Below are positions 55,129-64,000 of a DNA stretch of 64,000 nucleotides, piece by piece. A program made the position numbers and the translations under genes. The DNA is from Russula earlei. Its lineage: Eukaryota > Basidiomycota > Agaricomycetes > Russulales > Russulaceae. The notes beneath the pieces were generated by a model. It ran no database searches. It saw only the letters and a list, made by a program, of their open reading frames with translations, and was not told the origin of the DNA. Each line of letters starts with the position of its first letter. The stretch's first letter is position 1. The stretch spans positions 109,974 to 173,973 of the forward strand of contig JAGFNK010000058.1 in NCBI GenBank assembly GCA_025769875.1. The letters run 5' to 3'.

Positions 55129-56919
55129 TCAGGGGTAGAACGTTAGTCCTAGTTGCTCCCTGAATTTGAGGAACTTGATGCGACCAAGGTTCTTGGTGAA
55201 CATGTTGGCTGGGTTGTTAGCCTCTTCAATAAAGAATAGCTCCACCTGTTTATTTTGTATGACTTCATGAATGAAGTGATAGCGCAAATCAATGTGTTTG
55301 ATGCGCTTTTCTTGCACAGGGTTCGAGGCTAAGAATATTGAGCCTTGGTTATCACCAAACAGTGGGATGGGAGCAAGATTAATGCCAAGTTCTGTTAGTA
55401 AGGATTTAATCCAAACTAACTGTCTGCTCATGTCAGAGAGCGACATGTACTCAGCTTCAGTGGAGGAGAGCGCAACTGTTTTCTGTGCTCGTGAGTTCCA
55501 TGAAAATATTGCTCCAGCCAGGTTCACCATATAGCCTGTAGTGGACTTCCGATTAGTCGGATCAGAAGCCCAGTCAGAGTCAGCATATGCCATCAAGCCA
55601 CTATTGGATGGTCCATCATAGACCAAGGCATAATTGGCGGTTCCCAAGAGGTATCGACAAATATAGAATGCACAATTTAAATGGTCCTCTGAGGGATTGG
55701 CAGCATGTTGCGACAACTTAGTGACCGCAAAGGCTATGTCTGGATGCATTCCAAGCATTATGTATAGGAGTGATCCTATAACCTGTTGGAATTTTGACTG
55801 CAAGGCTGGGTCAGCAGCGGAAGTGTTGGGAGAGGGGTGATAGCCCTCTGGTAGCGGAGTAGGAGCAGGGTTTGTGTTAAGCAAGTTGAAACGCTGCAGC
55901 ACTTTCTGTAGATATTCAGTCTGGTCCAGATGGATCTGGCCGGACTTGCGTTGAATGCGCATGCATAGAAATTCTTGGGCATCGCCCAGATCTTGACATT
56001 CCCAGAGCTTCATGAAGCGCTCCTTGGTTTTATTGATTTGTTTTTTGTCTGCTCCAAAGAAGAGCACATCATCAACATAGACGATAGCTATGATGCTCTT
56101 GTCTTTACTAACAAAGAGCCCAGAGTCAGACATAAGGCAAATAAGGCCGAGCGAGGCCATGGACTTGTCAAGGGCTTTCCACCATGCAAGTGCCGCTTGC
56201 TTGAGTCCATATATTGCACATTTAAGGCACATGACTTTACGCTCTTGGCCTTTTATTTTGAAGCCCTCAGGCTGCTCCATATAGAGCTCTTCATTGAGCT
56301 CACCATAGAGAAAGGCAGTCTTGATGTCTAGTCTGCTAATGTGCCAGTTTTTGAGCGCTGAGAGCACAATCATCAGGTGGACTGTCTCAAACCGTACCAT
56401 GGGTGAGAATATTTCGTCATAGTCAATGCCTTCTACTTGGGAGAAGCCTTTGGCGACTAGTCTGGCTTTTTTATGACCATCAGACTTAAGGTCGAATACC
56501 CATCTATTTTTGATTATTTTGTGATCCTTGGGAGGATCGACTAGTTCGAAGACTTTGCGTCTGCGGAGGGATTCCAACTCCTTGCGACAAGCATCTTTCC
56601 ACTCCTTTTGGAGTTCACTTGGCATTCGCAGAATGTCCCTAAAGGTCCATTCGCGAATCTTCACAGTATCAGGTGCTTCTGAACTTAGTGGAACTGCTTG
56701 GGCGAGCAGATAGTTCAGAAATTTGACTCCCCCTTCCCTTGCAAGACATAGAATGTCTTCTACCTCATCCTCAGAGGCTTGCAGCGGTTGATCGTCAAGG
56801 ACGACAGGAGGGTAAGGGCCTGGTATGGCCGATCCTGACATACTATCCTCACCAGAGCTACCGGGTTGGTTTTCTGTCATTGTTCTCCATGTGCGTGTGC
56901 GCCAAACATCTTTTTCCAC
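55129..56919 (-). CDS. Copia copy 2 reverse transcriptase and RNase H (596 codons, open)
   Basis: Uninterrupted frame. The RVT_2 domain covers roughly residues 100-350, with NRWVFDLKSDGHKKARLVAK, LDIKTAFLYGELNEELYMEQ and the catalytic IAIVYVDDVLFFG. RNase H (roughly residues 430-580) has MAYADSDWASDPTNRKSTTG, ALSSTEAEYMSLSD and DNQGSIFLA. It ends FREQLGLTFYP. As a Ty1/copia polyprotein it should continue from integrase; a one-base insertion near 56,960 (PTLSWQRLW against PTHPGNVYG in copy 1) separates the frames, so the Met at 56,919 is not a native start. Confidence 0.9.
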   Translation of the reverse strand: MEKDVWRTRTWRTMTENQPGSSGEDSMSGSAIPGPYPPVVLDDQPLQASEDEVEDILCLAREGGVKFLNYLLAQAVPLSSEAPDTVKIREWTFRDILRMPSELQKEWKDACRKELESLRRRKVFELVDPPKDHKIIKNRWVFDLKSDGHKKARLVAKGFSQVEGIDYDEIFSPMVRFETVHLMIVLSALKNWHISRLDIKTAFLYGELNEELYMEQPEGFKIKGQERKVMCLKCAIYGLKQAALAWWKALDKSMASLGLICLMSDSGLFVSKDKSIIAIVYVDDVLFFGADKKQINKTKERFMKLWECQDLGDAQEFLCMRIQRKSGQIHLDQTEYLQKVLQRFNLLNTNPAPTPLPEGYHPSPNTSAADPALQSKFQQVIGSLLYIMLGMHPDIAFAVTKLSQHAANPSEDHLNCAFYICRYLLGTANYALVYDGPSNSGLMAYADSDWASDPTNRKSTTGYMVNLAGAIFSWNSRAQKTVALSSTEAEYMSLSDMSRQLVWIKSLLTELGINLAPIPLFGDNQGSIFLASNPVQEKRIKHIDLRYHFIHEVIQNKQVELFFIEEANNPANMFTKNLGRIKFLKFREQLGLTFYP

Positions 56920-56938
56920 TTCTGTGGGGTGTCTGCAT

Positions 56939-58536
56939 TCACCATAGACGTTGCCAGGACAGGGTAGGTACTTTCCTCAACTGCTGAGACCTTCGAAGAG
57001 GTACAGGTTCTTCAACAGGAGGAGGGGACGGTGTAGGAGGGACGGGTGTTTGCTCGCGTTCCTCTTCTTCTGGCGCCTGTATAGGCTGCTCATCGTCCTC
57101 ACTTTTGATTGTAGGGAATGGGTCGTTAACACCAGGAATGGTGTCTTCGACAGGTTGTTGTGGTAGTTCCTCACGCGGTTCATTAATCCACGTGGTACCT
57201 TTAGTGCGCACTTTGTCACATTTGGGGTACAGGGTCTCATCATACAGGGCGGTAGGATTTGTGTAAAGCATATTATTAGGGAGCCTCATGAAGAGTGAGG
57301 CTTTGATCCCCTCAGTATGACCAAGGTAGATCATTAGCTCGCTTTTCGGGCGAAAGCTTGTTGACTCGACGCTTTTCTGGTATATGCACATATGCACCGC
57401 AACCAAATACTCTGAGGTGTGAGATATCAGGGACCTCGTTCTTTAGGACTTCATAGGGTGTACGCCATTGAAGGCGTCTGGCAGGTGTCCTATTGTAACA
57501 GTGTGTCCCATGATTCACTGCAAATTCCCACCAGGAGGGAGGTAGACAAGCTTCAAGGCGCATTGCTTGAGCTTTGTCCATTACAGTGCGCATAAAGCGC
57601 TCTGCACGTCCATTCTGTTGTGGAGTGTATGGGGCACTTTGCAGGATTTTGATTCCTTCGTCCTTTAGGACGTTATCAAAGGCCTCGGACTTGTACTCTC
57701 CGCCAGCATCGGACATCCACTCTTTGATTCCTGCTTTATATTGGTTCTTGACCATAGCAAGGAATTGCTTGACGGCCATTATGGTCGACTTTTTATTTTT
57801 TAAGAGTGTGATCCATGCATAGGAGGAATAATCGTCAATAAAGCTGACGAAATATTCGTACTTATGATACGACTTCACAGGGAAACTCTTAAGGTCCGAG
57901 TGAATACGCTCGAACGGTGCGGAAGCACGAGTTTCAGAAGGGGGGTGCGCAGATGCAGGCATCTTGCCTTGCGCGCAGCCAGGACATACTGGCTGTTCCT
58001 GAGGGATTTTCAGGTCTTCAGGGAGACCCTTGGTATGTGTCTTAGCACGTGTTATGACATCCTTAGATGGGTGGCCAAGGCGTCGGTGAATGACATCATA
58101 ATCTACCGCGTAGATAAGAGAATGCGCTTGTGCGCTTTCAATTGAGGCGTCTAACCAATACGTGGTTTGACCCGGGAATAAGGGGTAAGAGGACAGGATT
58201 ATACGTCCATCCTCTCGTAGGGAAATATGATTTCTATTCCCTAATGCATGCATCCCTTGTTGTAAAAACTCCCCCATAGATAATATCCGAGTGTTAATTT
58301 TCGGAATATAGAGAACAGGAGAAATGCGTGTGACAACTGTTTTAGAGTTGACAGTGTGCTGAAGCAACACAGCGCCTTTGCCTTCCACATATATAGTGTT
58401 ATCGGCAGTTTTGACAGGGGATCTTTCGTGCGGCAAAGCCGGCGTATACTCTATAAAATCTTTTATTTCGAAGGTGAAGTGTGCGGACGCGCCAGAGTCG
58501 AGGAGCCATAAGGATCCCATTTTACTCAAGTCGTGC
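56939..58536 (-). pseudogene. Copia copy 2 protease and integrase, two frameshifts
   Basis: From the solo LTR border downwards: LSKMGSLWLLDSGASAHFTF (aspartic protease DSG), HRRLGHPSKDVITRA...CPGCAQGKM (integrase HHCC), HSDLKSFPVKSYHKYEYFVS, WMSDAGGEYKSEAFDNVLKD and PYTPQQNGRAERFM (DDE). A one-base insertion near 57,347 shifts NKLSPKSELMIYLGHTEG to NKLSPEKRANDLPW. The linker with a Pro/Glu-rich part (EEEEREQTPVPPTPSPPPVE) ends at 56,939. Confidence 0.88.
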
Positions 58537-58537
58537 T

Positions 58538-59366
58538 TGTCAAGACACGTACTGCTGATCACTAAGGACTCAGGAGCAGGTGGGCAAGGGTCGGAACAGA
58601 TGGTACGCGGCGAAGGCGGCGTTGAACAAGAGGACGAGCCAAACGACGAGGAGGTACCAGATGGGGACTGGTAAGTGTTGCAAGAGGCAGAGGCGAAGGC
58701 TGGAGGCCAGTGCAGTGAAGGGGCTTTAGACAAGGCGGTCGTTGAAGAGTACCTTGAGGATGAGGGAAGTCTTTAAACTGAGCGGTCGCAGGGGAGTACC
58801 CAGGAGTATGAGAGTATCACAAATGGACAGTCTGACGACTGCCATGCTTCATTGGGGCTTATATACAGTGTACAGGGTCGATTACAAAGCACTGGGACTA
58901 TTCTAGACTCTTTGGTACCATCCAATAGGACTACAGAGGCATAAACTTGCTTATGCCAAGTTTCAGGCTTACTGAGCGCATTACTGATCATTGTGGAGCG
59001 ATGACATCATTATGATGTCACTGTGGGGCGCTTAGTGAGCCTATGAGGTTACTGTGGAGTTGCTCAGTCAGCCATGATGTCATTGGAGCCTTGATGATGT
59101 CAGATGATTTATGCAACAGTTTCTAAGAGTTTGTGCCGCTGTTTCGGGTCCATGGTGGCTGGGTGGCCATGTGGCTACCACGCGATGATTACCCGATTAG
59201 GAAACCGGTGCCTGGTCGTGTTAGAGTGCTTTTGCAATAGCAATATCTTGTACCACAGGAGGGATAGCCCAGAAAATGGAAGGGAGTCGGCAATGCAAAG
59301 TGAGAGAGGTCTTTCTTGAGTAAAATAGGACAATCCTTGGCCAGGACTTGGCCTTGGTTCGTAACA
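58538..59366. mobile_element. Solo LTR (family 5) in copia copy 2, 829 bp
   Basis: TGTCAAGACACGTACTG...TTCGTAACA with 5-bp duplication GTGCT (58,533-58,537; 59,367-59,371). Copy 1 has the empty site (CAAGTTGTGCTTTCC). It shares the layout of family 1 (CAGTCTGACGACTG palindrome near a TATATA box at 58,855-58,870), so it is probably a related family. Confidence 0.9.
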
Positions 59367-59371
59367 GTGCT

Positions 59372-60818
59372 TTCCTCTACATCTCGAACAGTTTTTGTTA
59401 CATTCACTTTGAAGGGAAGTAGTCCCTTTGCTAATTTGTACATTGTATGATACAAGCGAACATTTATTAGACATATCTAGCCCGCTTAGGGGCTGGGGAG
59501 ATGCTAATAGGTTCTTTAGCGAGTGAAAGGAGAGAGGGAGGCGCACGCACACTTTGTTATCTTCGGGGTCGCTGCCCCAATCAAGCGCTTCATCCGACGG
59601 AGTCGGAGCACGCTCAGGGGTGGCAGCACCTTCTGGAATACCGTCGTATATGTCGAATAAATCCGACGTATTTGTTTGGGCGAAGTCACCATTGTCCTGG
59701 TCCATAGGCTTAGGGATGGGCGACGGAAGTTTGACTGCACTTGACGAGGCAGCGGATTGAGTCGAGATCCGCTGCTCAAGGGTCTTGACTGTCTGTATAG
59801 TGGGAGTTACCCCAAGATCATCAGCAAGATCAAGCGCTTTGTTTAAGGCCTTGTAAGGGCCGTGAGTGCGTTTGCGAGGATCAGTCGCAGTTGGGACGGT
59901 ACGTTGTTGGATCCCCAAAGGACCCAGATGGGTGATGGTGGTAATGGTCGGGAGTGGGAGTGCGGCAACGTCCGCAATGTGGGAGTGTCCGGGACCATGG
60001 CTGTTATCAGCCTTCTCCTTGCCTTTCCCTTTTCCTTTGCCGCCGCGCTTGCCACGCTGGCGCTTGTCCTTATCTTCATCGCGCTTGGGCTTATTGCCCT
60101 GCTGCTGATTGGAGAAGGAAGGGTCACCGTGCTTGCGCTTGACAGCTGAAAGCTTCTGCGCGCTGTGCTTTTTGCTTGTTCCACGATTGATCTCAGTTTG
60201 ATATTGAGAGATAATAGCCTCTCGGACGTCCTTCGGACTAAGACTGTCTAACTCATAGTTCTGAGTGACAATGTGAACAAGCATTTCCCATTTCGGGGGA
60301 ATTGCTGCAAGCATGATGAGCGCCTGTAAGGCGTCAGGAATAATGAGGGAGGATGCGGTGAGGCGCTGGAACGCAGCGTGTATCCGATCCATTTGAGGGC
60401 CAGGGTGCTGGCTCGGGTTAATGCGAATGGAAATGGCTTCTTTGAAGTCCTTATAGATGCTGGTGGTAGTCGCCGTACCATAGAGGGTATCAAGGCGATT
60501 CCAGATGGTCTCAGCGTTATCCAAAGACGTAAGATCTTGTTGGATCGCGATGCTCGATCTAAGGACCATATGACCGACTGCCATATCATTCCCTTTGTTC
60601 CATTCTTTCAGAGCTGCCTGTGCGACAGCCTGGGCAGCAATCTCTTCGGCAAGAGGCGCCTGAGGAAGGGCAGGGACAGTAGGCAGTTCAAAAGTGCCAT
60701 TGCAATAACCCCATAGTCCAACGGACATGAGGTAGGCTTTCATAGCCTTTGACCAAATACCATAGTTTGCGCCATCGAGGATGGGGACAACAGGGGCAGA
60801 GGGTTGAGACGACGACAT
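59372..60818 (-). CDS. Copia copy 2 gag (N-terminal polyprotein part)
   Basis: ATG 60818 opens MSSSQPSAPVVPILDGANYG with IWSKAMKAYLMSVGLWGYCN, the typical copia gag start. Then ISIRINPSQHPGPQMDRIHA, RGTSKKHSAQKLSAVKRKHG, a basic stretch KRGGKGKGKGKEK and a Cys/His cluster near CNKNCSRCRGKH before the solo LTR border at 59,371. It is open over about 480 codons; beyond the border the frame runs into LTR sequence. Gag forms the virus-like particle in the cytoplasm. Confidence 0.88.
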
Positions 60819-60971
60819 TGTAGCTGTTAGAAGAAGGCTTAGAGGTCGTCAGTAAGAGTATTGTATTCAAACAAGCCGACATAGTCTCCCCATAGGGTAG
60901 ACTAGCTCGCCGCAGCATGCAGGCTTCAGGGATGCTTCGCCATTGTTGCAGCCGATGAAGGCGCATGGCTT

Positions 60972-60986
60972 GCAGGGCCCATAACC
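60972..60986 (-). promoter_or_regulatory. Primer-binding site, initiator tRNA-Met anticodon arm (copia copy 2)
   Basis: GCAGGGCCCATAACC on the plus strand, identical to copy 1 and directly next to the LTR. Confidence 0.65.
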
Positions 60987-61371
60987 TGTTGCGCAGCATA
61001 GAGCGCAGCTAACAGGCCAAGCAACCCACCTTAGAGGTTGTGCTAATGCTCAAGTGATATTGGGGTGTAGAGCGATGTGTATACTCGTCTACAAGTATGG
61101 TATTTATACCTCTATGACCCAGGGCTGTTCCTAAGTCCAAAAGAGGTGACTACAGGTGTCCACTATATCGCGCATTAAGTGACGCATGATGTGGAAACGT
61201 TCTAGACACAGCATAAGGCTGCATCTTGTGATAGATAGCGTACTATGCGTAACCCTATTGCCATAAGCGCATATACTAAAGTTCTGTCTAACACGTAACA
61301 TCTATGAGCGGATCTTGAACCTTGTATGAAGGTCTTCGCCTTCTTTGATCCGTTCTGGTTCCGGTTCAACA
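60987..61371 (-). repeat. 5' LTR of copia copy 2
   Basis: 385 bp. It differs from its partner at about a dozen sites by eye, mainly C/T and G/A exchanges at CpG positions. Confidence 0.9.
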
Positions 61372-62736
61372 TTATCATGTGATCCATACATGTCCAGGTA
61401 ACACTGGATTGCTGTTACTTTCCCTTTGTTTGGTTCTCTTTCCATTTATATTCACTTCTTAGTTTCAACTGTGCAATGCTGTGCACTTACTGTGCAGCAC
61501 AAGTACCTGGTTATGACTCATTCATGGTCTCATTTCTATGACTCCTACTTATTATGACTCCTACTATACTAGTTGCACAGTCAAAGTGCAGCTATTGCTG
61601 TGCTTCTCCTGTATATATAAGCTCAGTACTTTGTGACCAAAGCCCTAAGCTTGGTCTCTTGTAGAATCCAACCTACTCTTGTCCAAACATATTCGCCTGC
61701 AACCCACTTCACTCCTAATCCTCAAACCACATCCACCTCTCCATTTCATCAACTCTTCACACACACACACCATCCACCATCTACTCTTTGCCTCTCCCTT
61801 CCTCCCCTAAGAGTCTCTCTTCACTCTACTGAGAAGAGCTCTCTTTCTTCAAGACATACCTTCCTCTCTCTGTGTGTTCAAGGTCTATGACTGTTATGGC
61901 ATTGTGGCCATTAGAGTGTTAGCTCAGAGTTCAGTGGGGCCAAGTCCCTGTGACTTGGTTCAAGGGTTCAGTGGGGACTGGCTCAAAGAGACCGGATCAA
62001 GGGTTTAGCATCTCAAGGCTGAGTCAGACAATGACTCAGTCTGCAGACAGAGTCGGTCTCCTGGTTTCACAGAAGAGGAAGATGATGAGAGAGAGGCAGA
62101 GGGGAAAGAGGAACACAAGGGTTCCTTGAGGTGTGCTCAGGTCAAGCAGGATGTAAACCAGCACAAGCAAGTTGTGATTGAGAGAGTATTCAGGGCAAGG
62201 GATGCGACAGGAAATGGGACAAAGCTAAGCTTGGGGCATTCCCCAGCTTTTACAGGTGCTTAAATACTGTAAGTAGCAAGGCTGTACAGTACTATATGTG
62301 GAACAATAGATAAAAGGTGAGCCAATAGCAAAAAGAGATTAATTACAAGGTGAAACACAAGGAGGTAAAGTGACAGCTGTCAATCACTATCAAGGGATGA
62401 AACAGTAACCAAAGGGACGAGGGTGACAGAAGAGAACAATAACAGAGACAGGTTAGAGATGAACCAATAGGGGGTAAGTCATGACAATGATGGACTTGAA
62501 TGCATATAGCTAGTGGAACCAGCCCTAGTCTATCCTATTACAAACTTACCCTAGCTTCTCAACAGACCGAGTCATACTAGGAAGGGTCTATTGGCCATAA
62601 CCTGTTTAGCATAAAACACTTCGACCGCTGTAGGGATCCTTACTCTTTACAACAGGAACCAGCCTGTTCATCCAAACACACTTTATTATCAATTCAACTT
62701 CAGGCTTGAGAACTGACACAGCTCGTTACTGTGACA
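61372..62736 (+). mobile_element. LTR (family 3), interrupted by a family 2 solo LTR
   Basis: Directly abuts the copia LTR. The promoter GTATATATAAG is at about 61,611-61,621, followed by a C/T-rich leader. The end GTTACTGTGACA at 62,736 matches the inverted copy at 49,921. The true left end is lost or hidden at the junction with copia. Confidence 0.75.
61892..62486 (-). mobile_element. Solo LTR (family 2), inverted copy, 595 bp
   Basis: TGTTATGGCATTG...AAGTCATGACA, the reverse of 49,094-49,704. Flanks are ATGAC (61,887-61,891) and ATGAT (62,487-62,491). The base after the site is G, so the second copy shows a CpG-to-TpG change. Confidence 0.82.
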
Positions 62737-63599
62737 TCAGACCAAGCTTAACATTTCATAATGGCTTCTACATTGAACCTACCTGTTCTCTCTGAACCCT
62801 ATATTGAACCAGCTACCTCATCTAACCCTCTTGAACATCAACTCATCACTTGATGTTAAGATCTGGCTGATCTTATTACCCACTCTTAGTGAAAGAGTTG
62901 CTTGATTTAGTTCAAGCACTAGACTTTGAGTCCTTTGATATTATCTCAGGAAGAGTAGATGTAAGAGAAGAGAGGGACCTCTTTCACTTAGAGTTTTCAC
63001 TATAGTTTGTTTAGAATGTTGACAAGATGATTGTTGCTTGTAAGAGAGTAAGTCGAGTGTAAGGCTCGACTTCTTGGTACCACAGACTATTTATACAATA
63101 TCTCAACAACTACTGATCTGATTCATATGAAACTTGGGGTGCACATAGCTGGGAACCAGTAGTATCCAAATATGTAAAGCGCAATTCGAGAATGTCAGAA
63201 ATGACTCACGTGTGAGTCATTCTTTCCTAGTATCTGTCATCAACCAGTAAGTAGTGAGTAAGCCATTACCGATCAATCAGTAAGCAGATCAGTAAGCGAT
63301 CACTAAGCCAGATGGATAAGTGCATATGAGTAAACAGAAATGAGTCACCAGAGCATAGGTAAGCAGATGAAAACAAAGAGACATGAGAATTCTAACACTC
63401 GACGAAATCAAAACAACCTACCTGAATGAATCACTGGCAAAGCCTTTTGGCATGACAATCCACCAGAAACAGGATACTACCTCCTCATTGACAAACTTTT
63501 TTGGCCTATTGAATTCATCAATGGATGTTGGTATAAACTCGATAGATGAGACGTTGGACTTCATCTGTTGAAGATAGACGCAGTGTGTGTGATTAGATA
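62737..63599. other. Non-coding tail with repeat fragments
   Basis: No gene is supported; the longest frame (63,383-63,571) has no recognised domain. Around 63,080-63,170 the text ATATCTCAAC...ATGAAACTTGG resembles the unit of the long-TIR family. Bases 63,230-63,360 hold AGTAAGC/GATCAGTAAG simple repeats, and GACTCACGTGTGAGTC at about 63,204-63,219 is a perfect palindrome. Confidence 0.4.
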
Positions 63600-64000
63600 G
63601 CAGCAGATGATAAGATCGCAGGCAGATCTATCAGACAATAGTTCAGTTTGGTTGACACAAAACTAATATAAATAATGTACCTATCAGACAATAGCTACAA
63701 TGCGTCGTCAGTACTGTGAGATAAGATATCATAGTGTAAATACTCACTTCAGTTTGGTTGACACAAAACTGAAGTGATCTATGTACTTTGTGGCGTTTTT
63801 AAGTACCTGAGACCACCACTGGATGCAGTACAGTTAACTACCATCACGGATCACTAAGTAAGTCCGAGGATCAGTTGTAAGTAGCTACCGATTGTCCTAA
63901 ATCACTCTATCAGTGTAACTAACGCGTGCTGCAGTGTATGAGCTGAGCCAGTGATGCCTGGTCCGGGTGATCTGACACGTCAACGCATCCGAGTTGTGAT
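63600..64000. repeat. Dispersed repeat shared with 19,140-19,560
   Basis: Twice contains CAGTTTGGTTGACACAAAACT(G/A), an inverted half-site pair, and then the same block order as the copy at 19,140. It runs off the window. Confidence 0.6.

Larger units (their letters stand above)
54695..61371 (-). mobile_element. Ty1/copia LTR retrotransposon, copy 2
   Basis: LTRs 54,695-55,079 and 60,987-61,371, each 385 bp, belong to the same family as copy 1. Coding strand is minus. Flanks ACTGG (left) and TTATC (right) do not match, so the original duplication is gone; the right neighbour is directly another LTR. Length is 6,677 bp including an 829-bp solo LTR in the coding part. The interior is closer to functional than copy 1. 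Confidence 0.93.

Noticed and set aside
1..64000. tRNA or rRNA genes
   Set aside because: No cloverleaf boxes or rRNA blocks were recognised by eye; the initiator-tRNA-like sequence at 38,140 and 60,972 is only the retrotransposon primer site.

Overview
The window looks like a repeat-rich accessory region from a basidiomycete mushroom (Agaricomycetes). The evidence is short GT-AG introns in almost every host gene, a Plavaka-type cut-and-paste transposase, Ty1/copia elements with fungal gag-pol, an intron-less H-type lectin, and many nested solo LTRs. I saw no rRNA, tRNA, CRISPR array or bacterial-style operon.

Bases 1-18,990 are host-like. They hold four paralogues and one tail fragment of a HAD phosphatase family resembling magnesium-dependent phosphatase-1 (MDP-1; acid phosphatase family PF12689) with a long unrecognised C-terminal extension. 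Copies A, C and D are on the minus strand and B is on the plus strand. B and C keep the catalytic residues. A and D have lost some and look like pseudo-enzymes or pseudogenes. Between them lie two H-type lectin genes (one intact, one with a one-base frameshift), a broken aminoglycoside-phosphotransferase-like kinase, a broken equilibrative nucleoside transporter, a WD40 remnant, and a decayed gene family of unknown function. A block with MDP and decayed sequence (about 480-3,065) is duplicated at about 10,590-13,050, with a lectin gene downstream of each copy but in opposite orientation.

Bases 20,796-39,590 are the most striking part. One host gene encodes an N-terminal membrane region followed by six nearly identical 164-residue helical repeats and one divergent repeat. 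It is split by two transposons: a 5,982-bp Plavaka element (22,641-28,622; TSD AA) and an 8,649-bp copia element (29,891-38,539; TSD ATCTG). Removing each element plus one TSD copy rejoins the repeat frame. The Plavaka element carries a second gene, divergent from the transposase, that resembles the fungal DUF6532 family. The copia element contains a 2.8-kb non-autonomous element with the same CATCAGG termini.

Bases 40,430-54,650 are a nest of elements: an old inverted Plavaka copy broken by a solo LTR (itself hit twice), a 3.6-kb long-terminal-inverted-repeat element with TA target duplication, and further LTRs. The older copies show heavy CpG-to-TpG/CpA change, which even makes target-site duplications unequal. 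Bases 54,695-61,371 are a second copia element, broken by an 829-bp solo LTR. Both copia elements have a primer-binding site matching the anticodon arm of initiator tRNA-Met (half-tRNA priming). The last 2.6 kb are LTR remnants and a dispersed repeat shared with 19,140-19,560.

Overall this is a birth-and-death cluster of lectin and phosphatase-like genes next to a transposon sink, with many host genes caught in decay.
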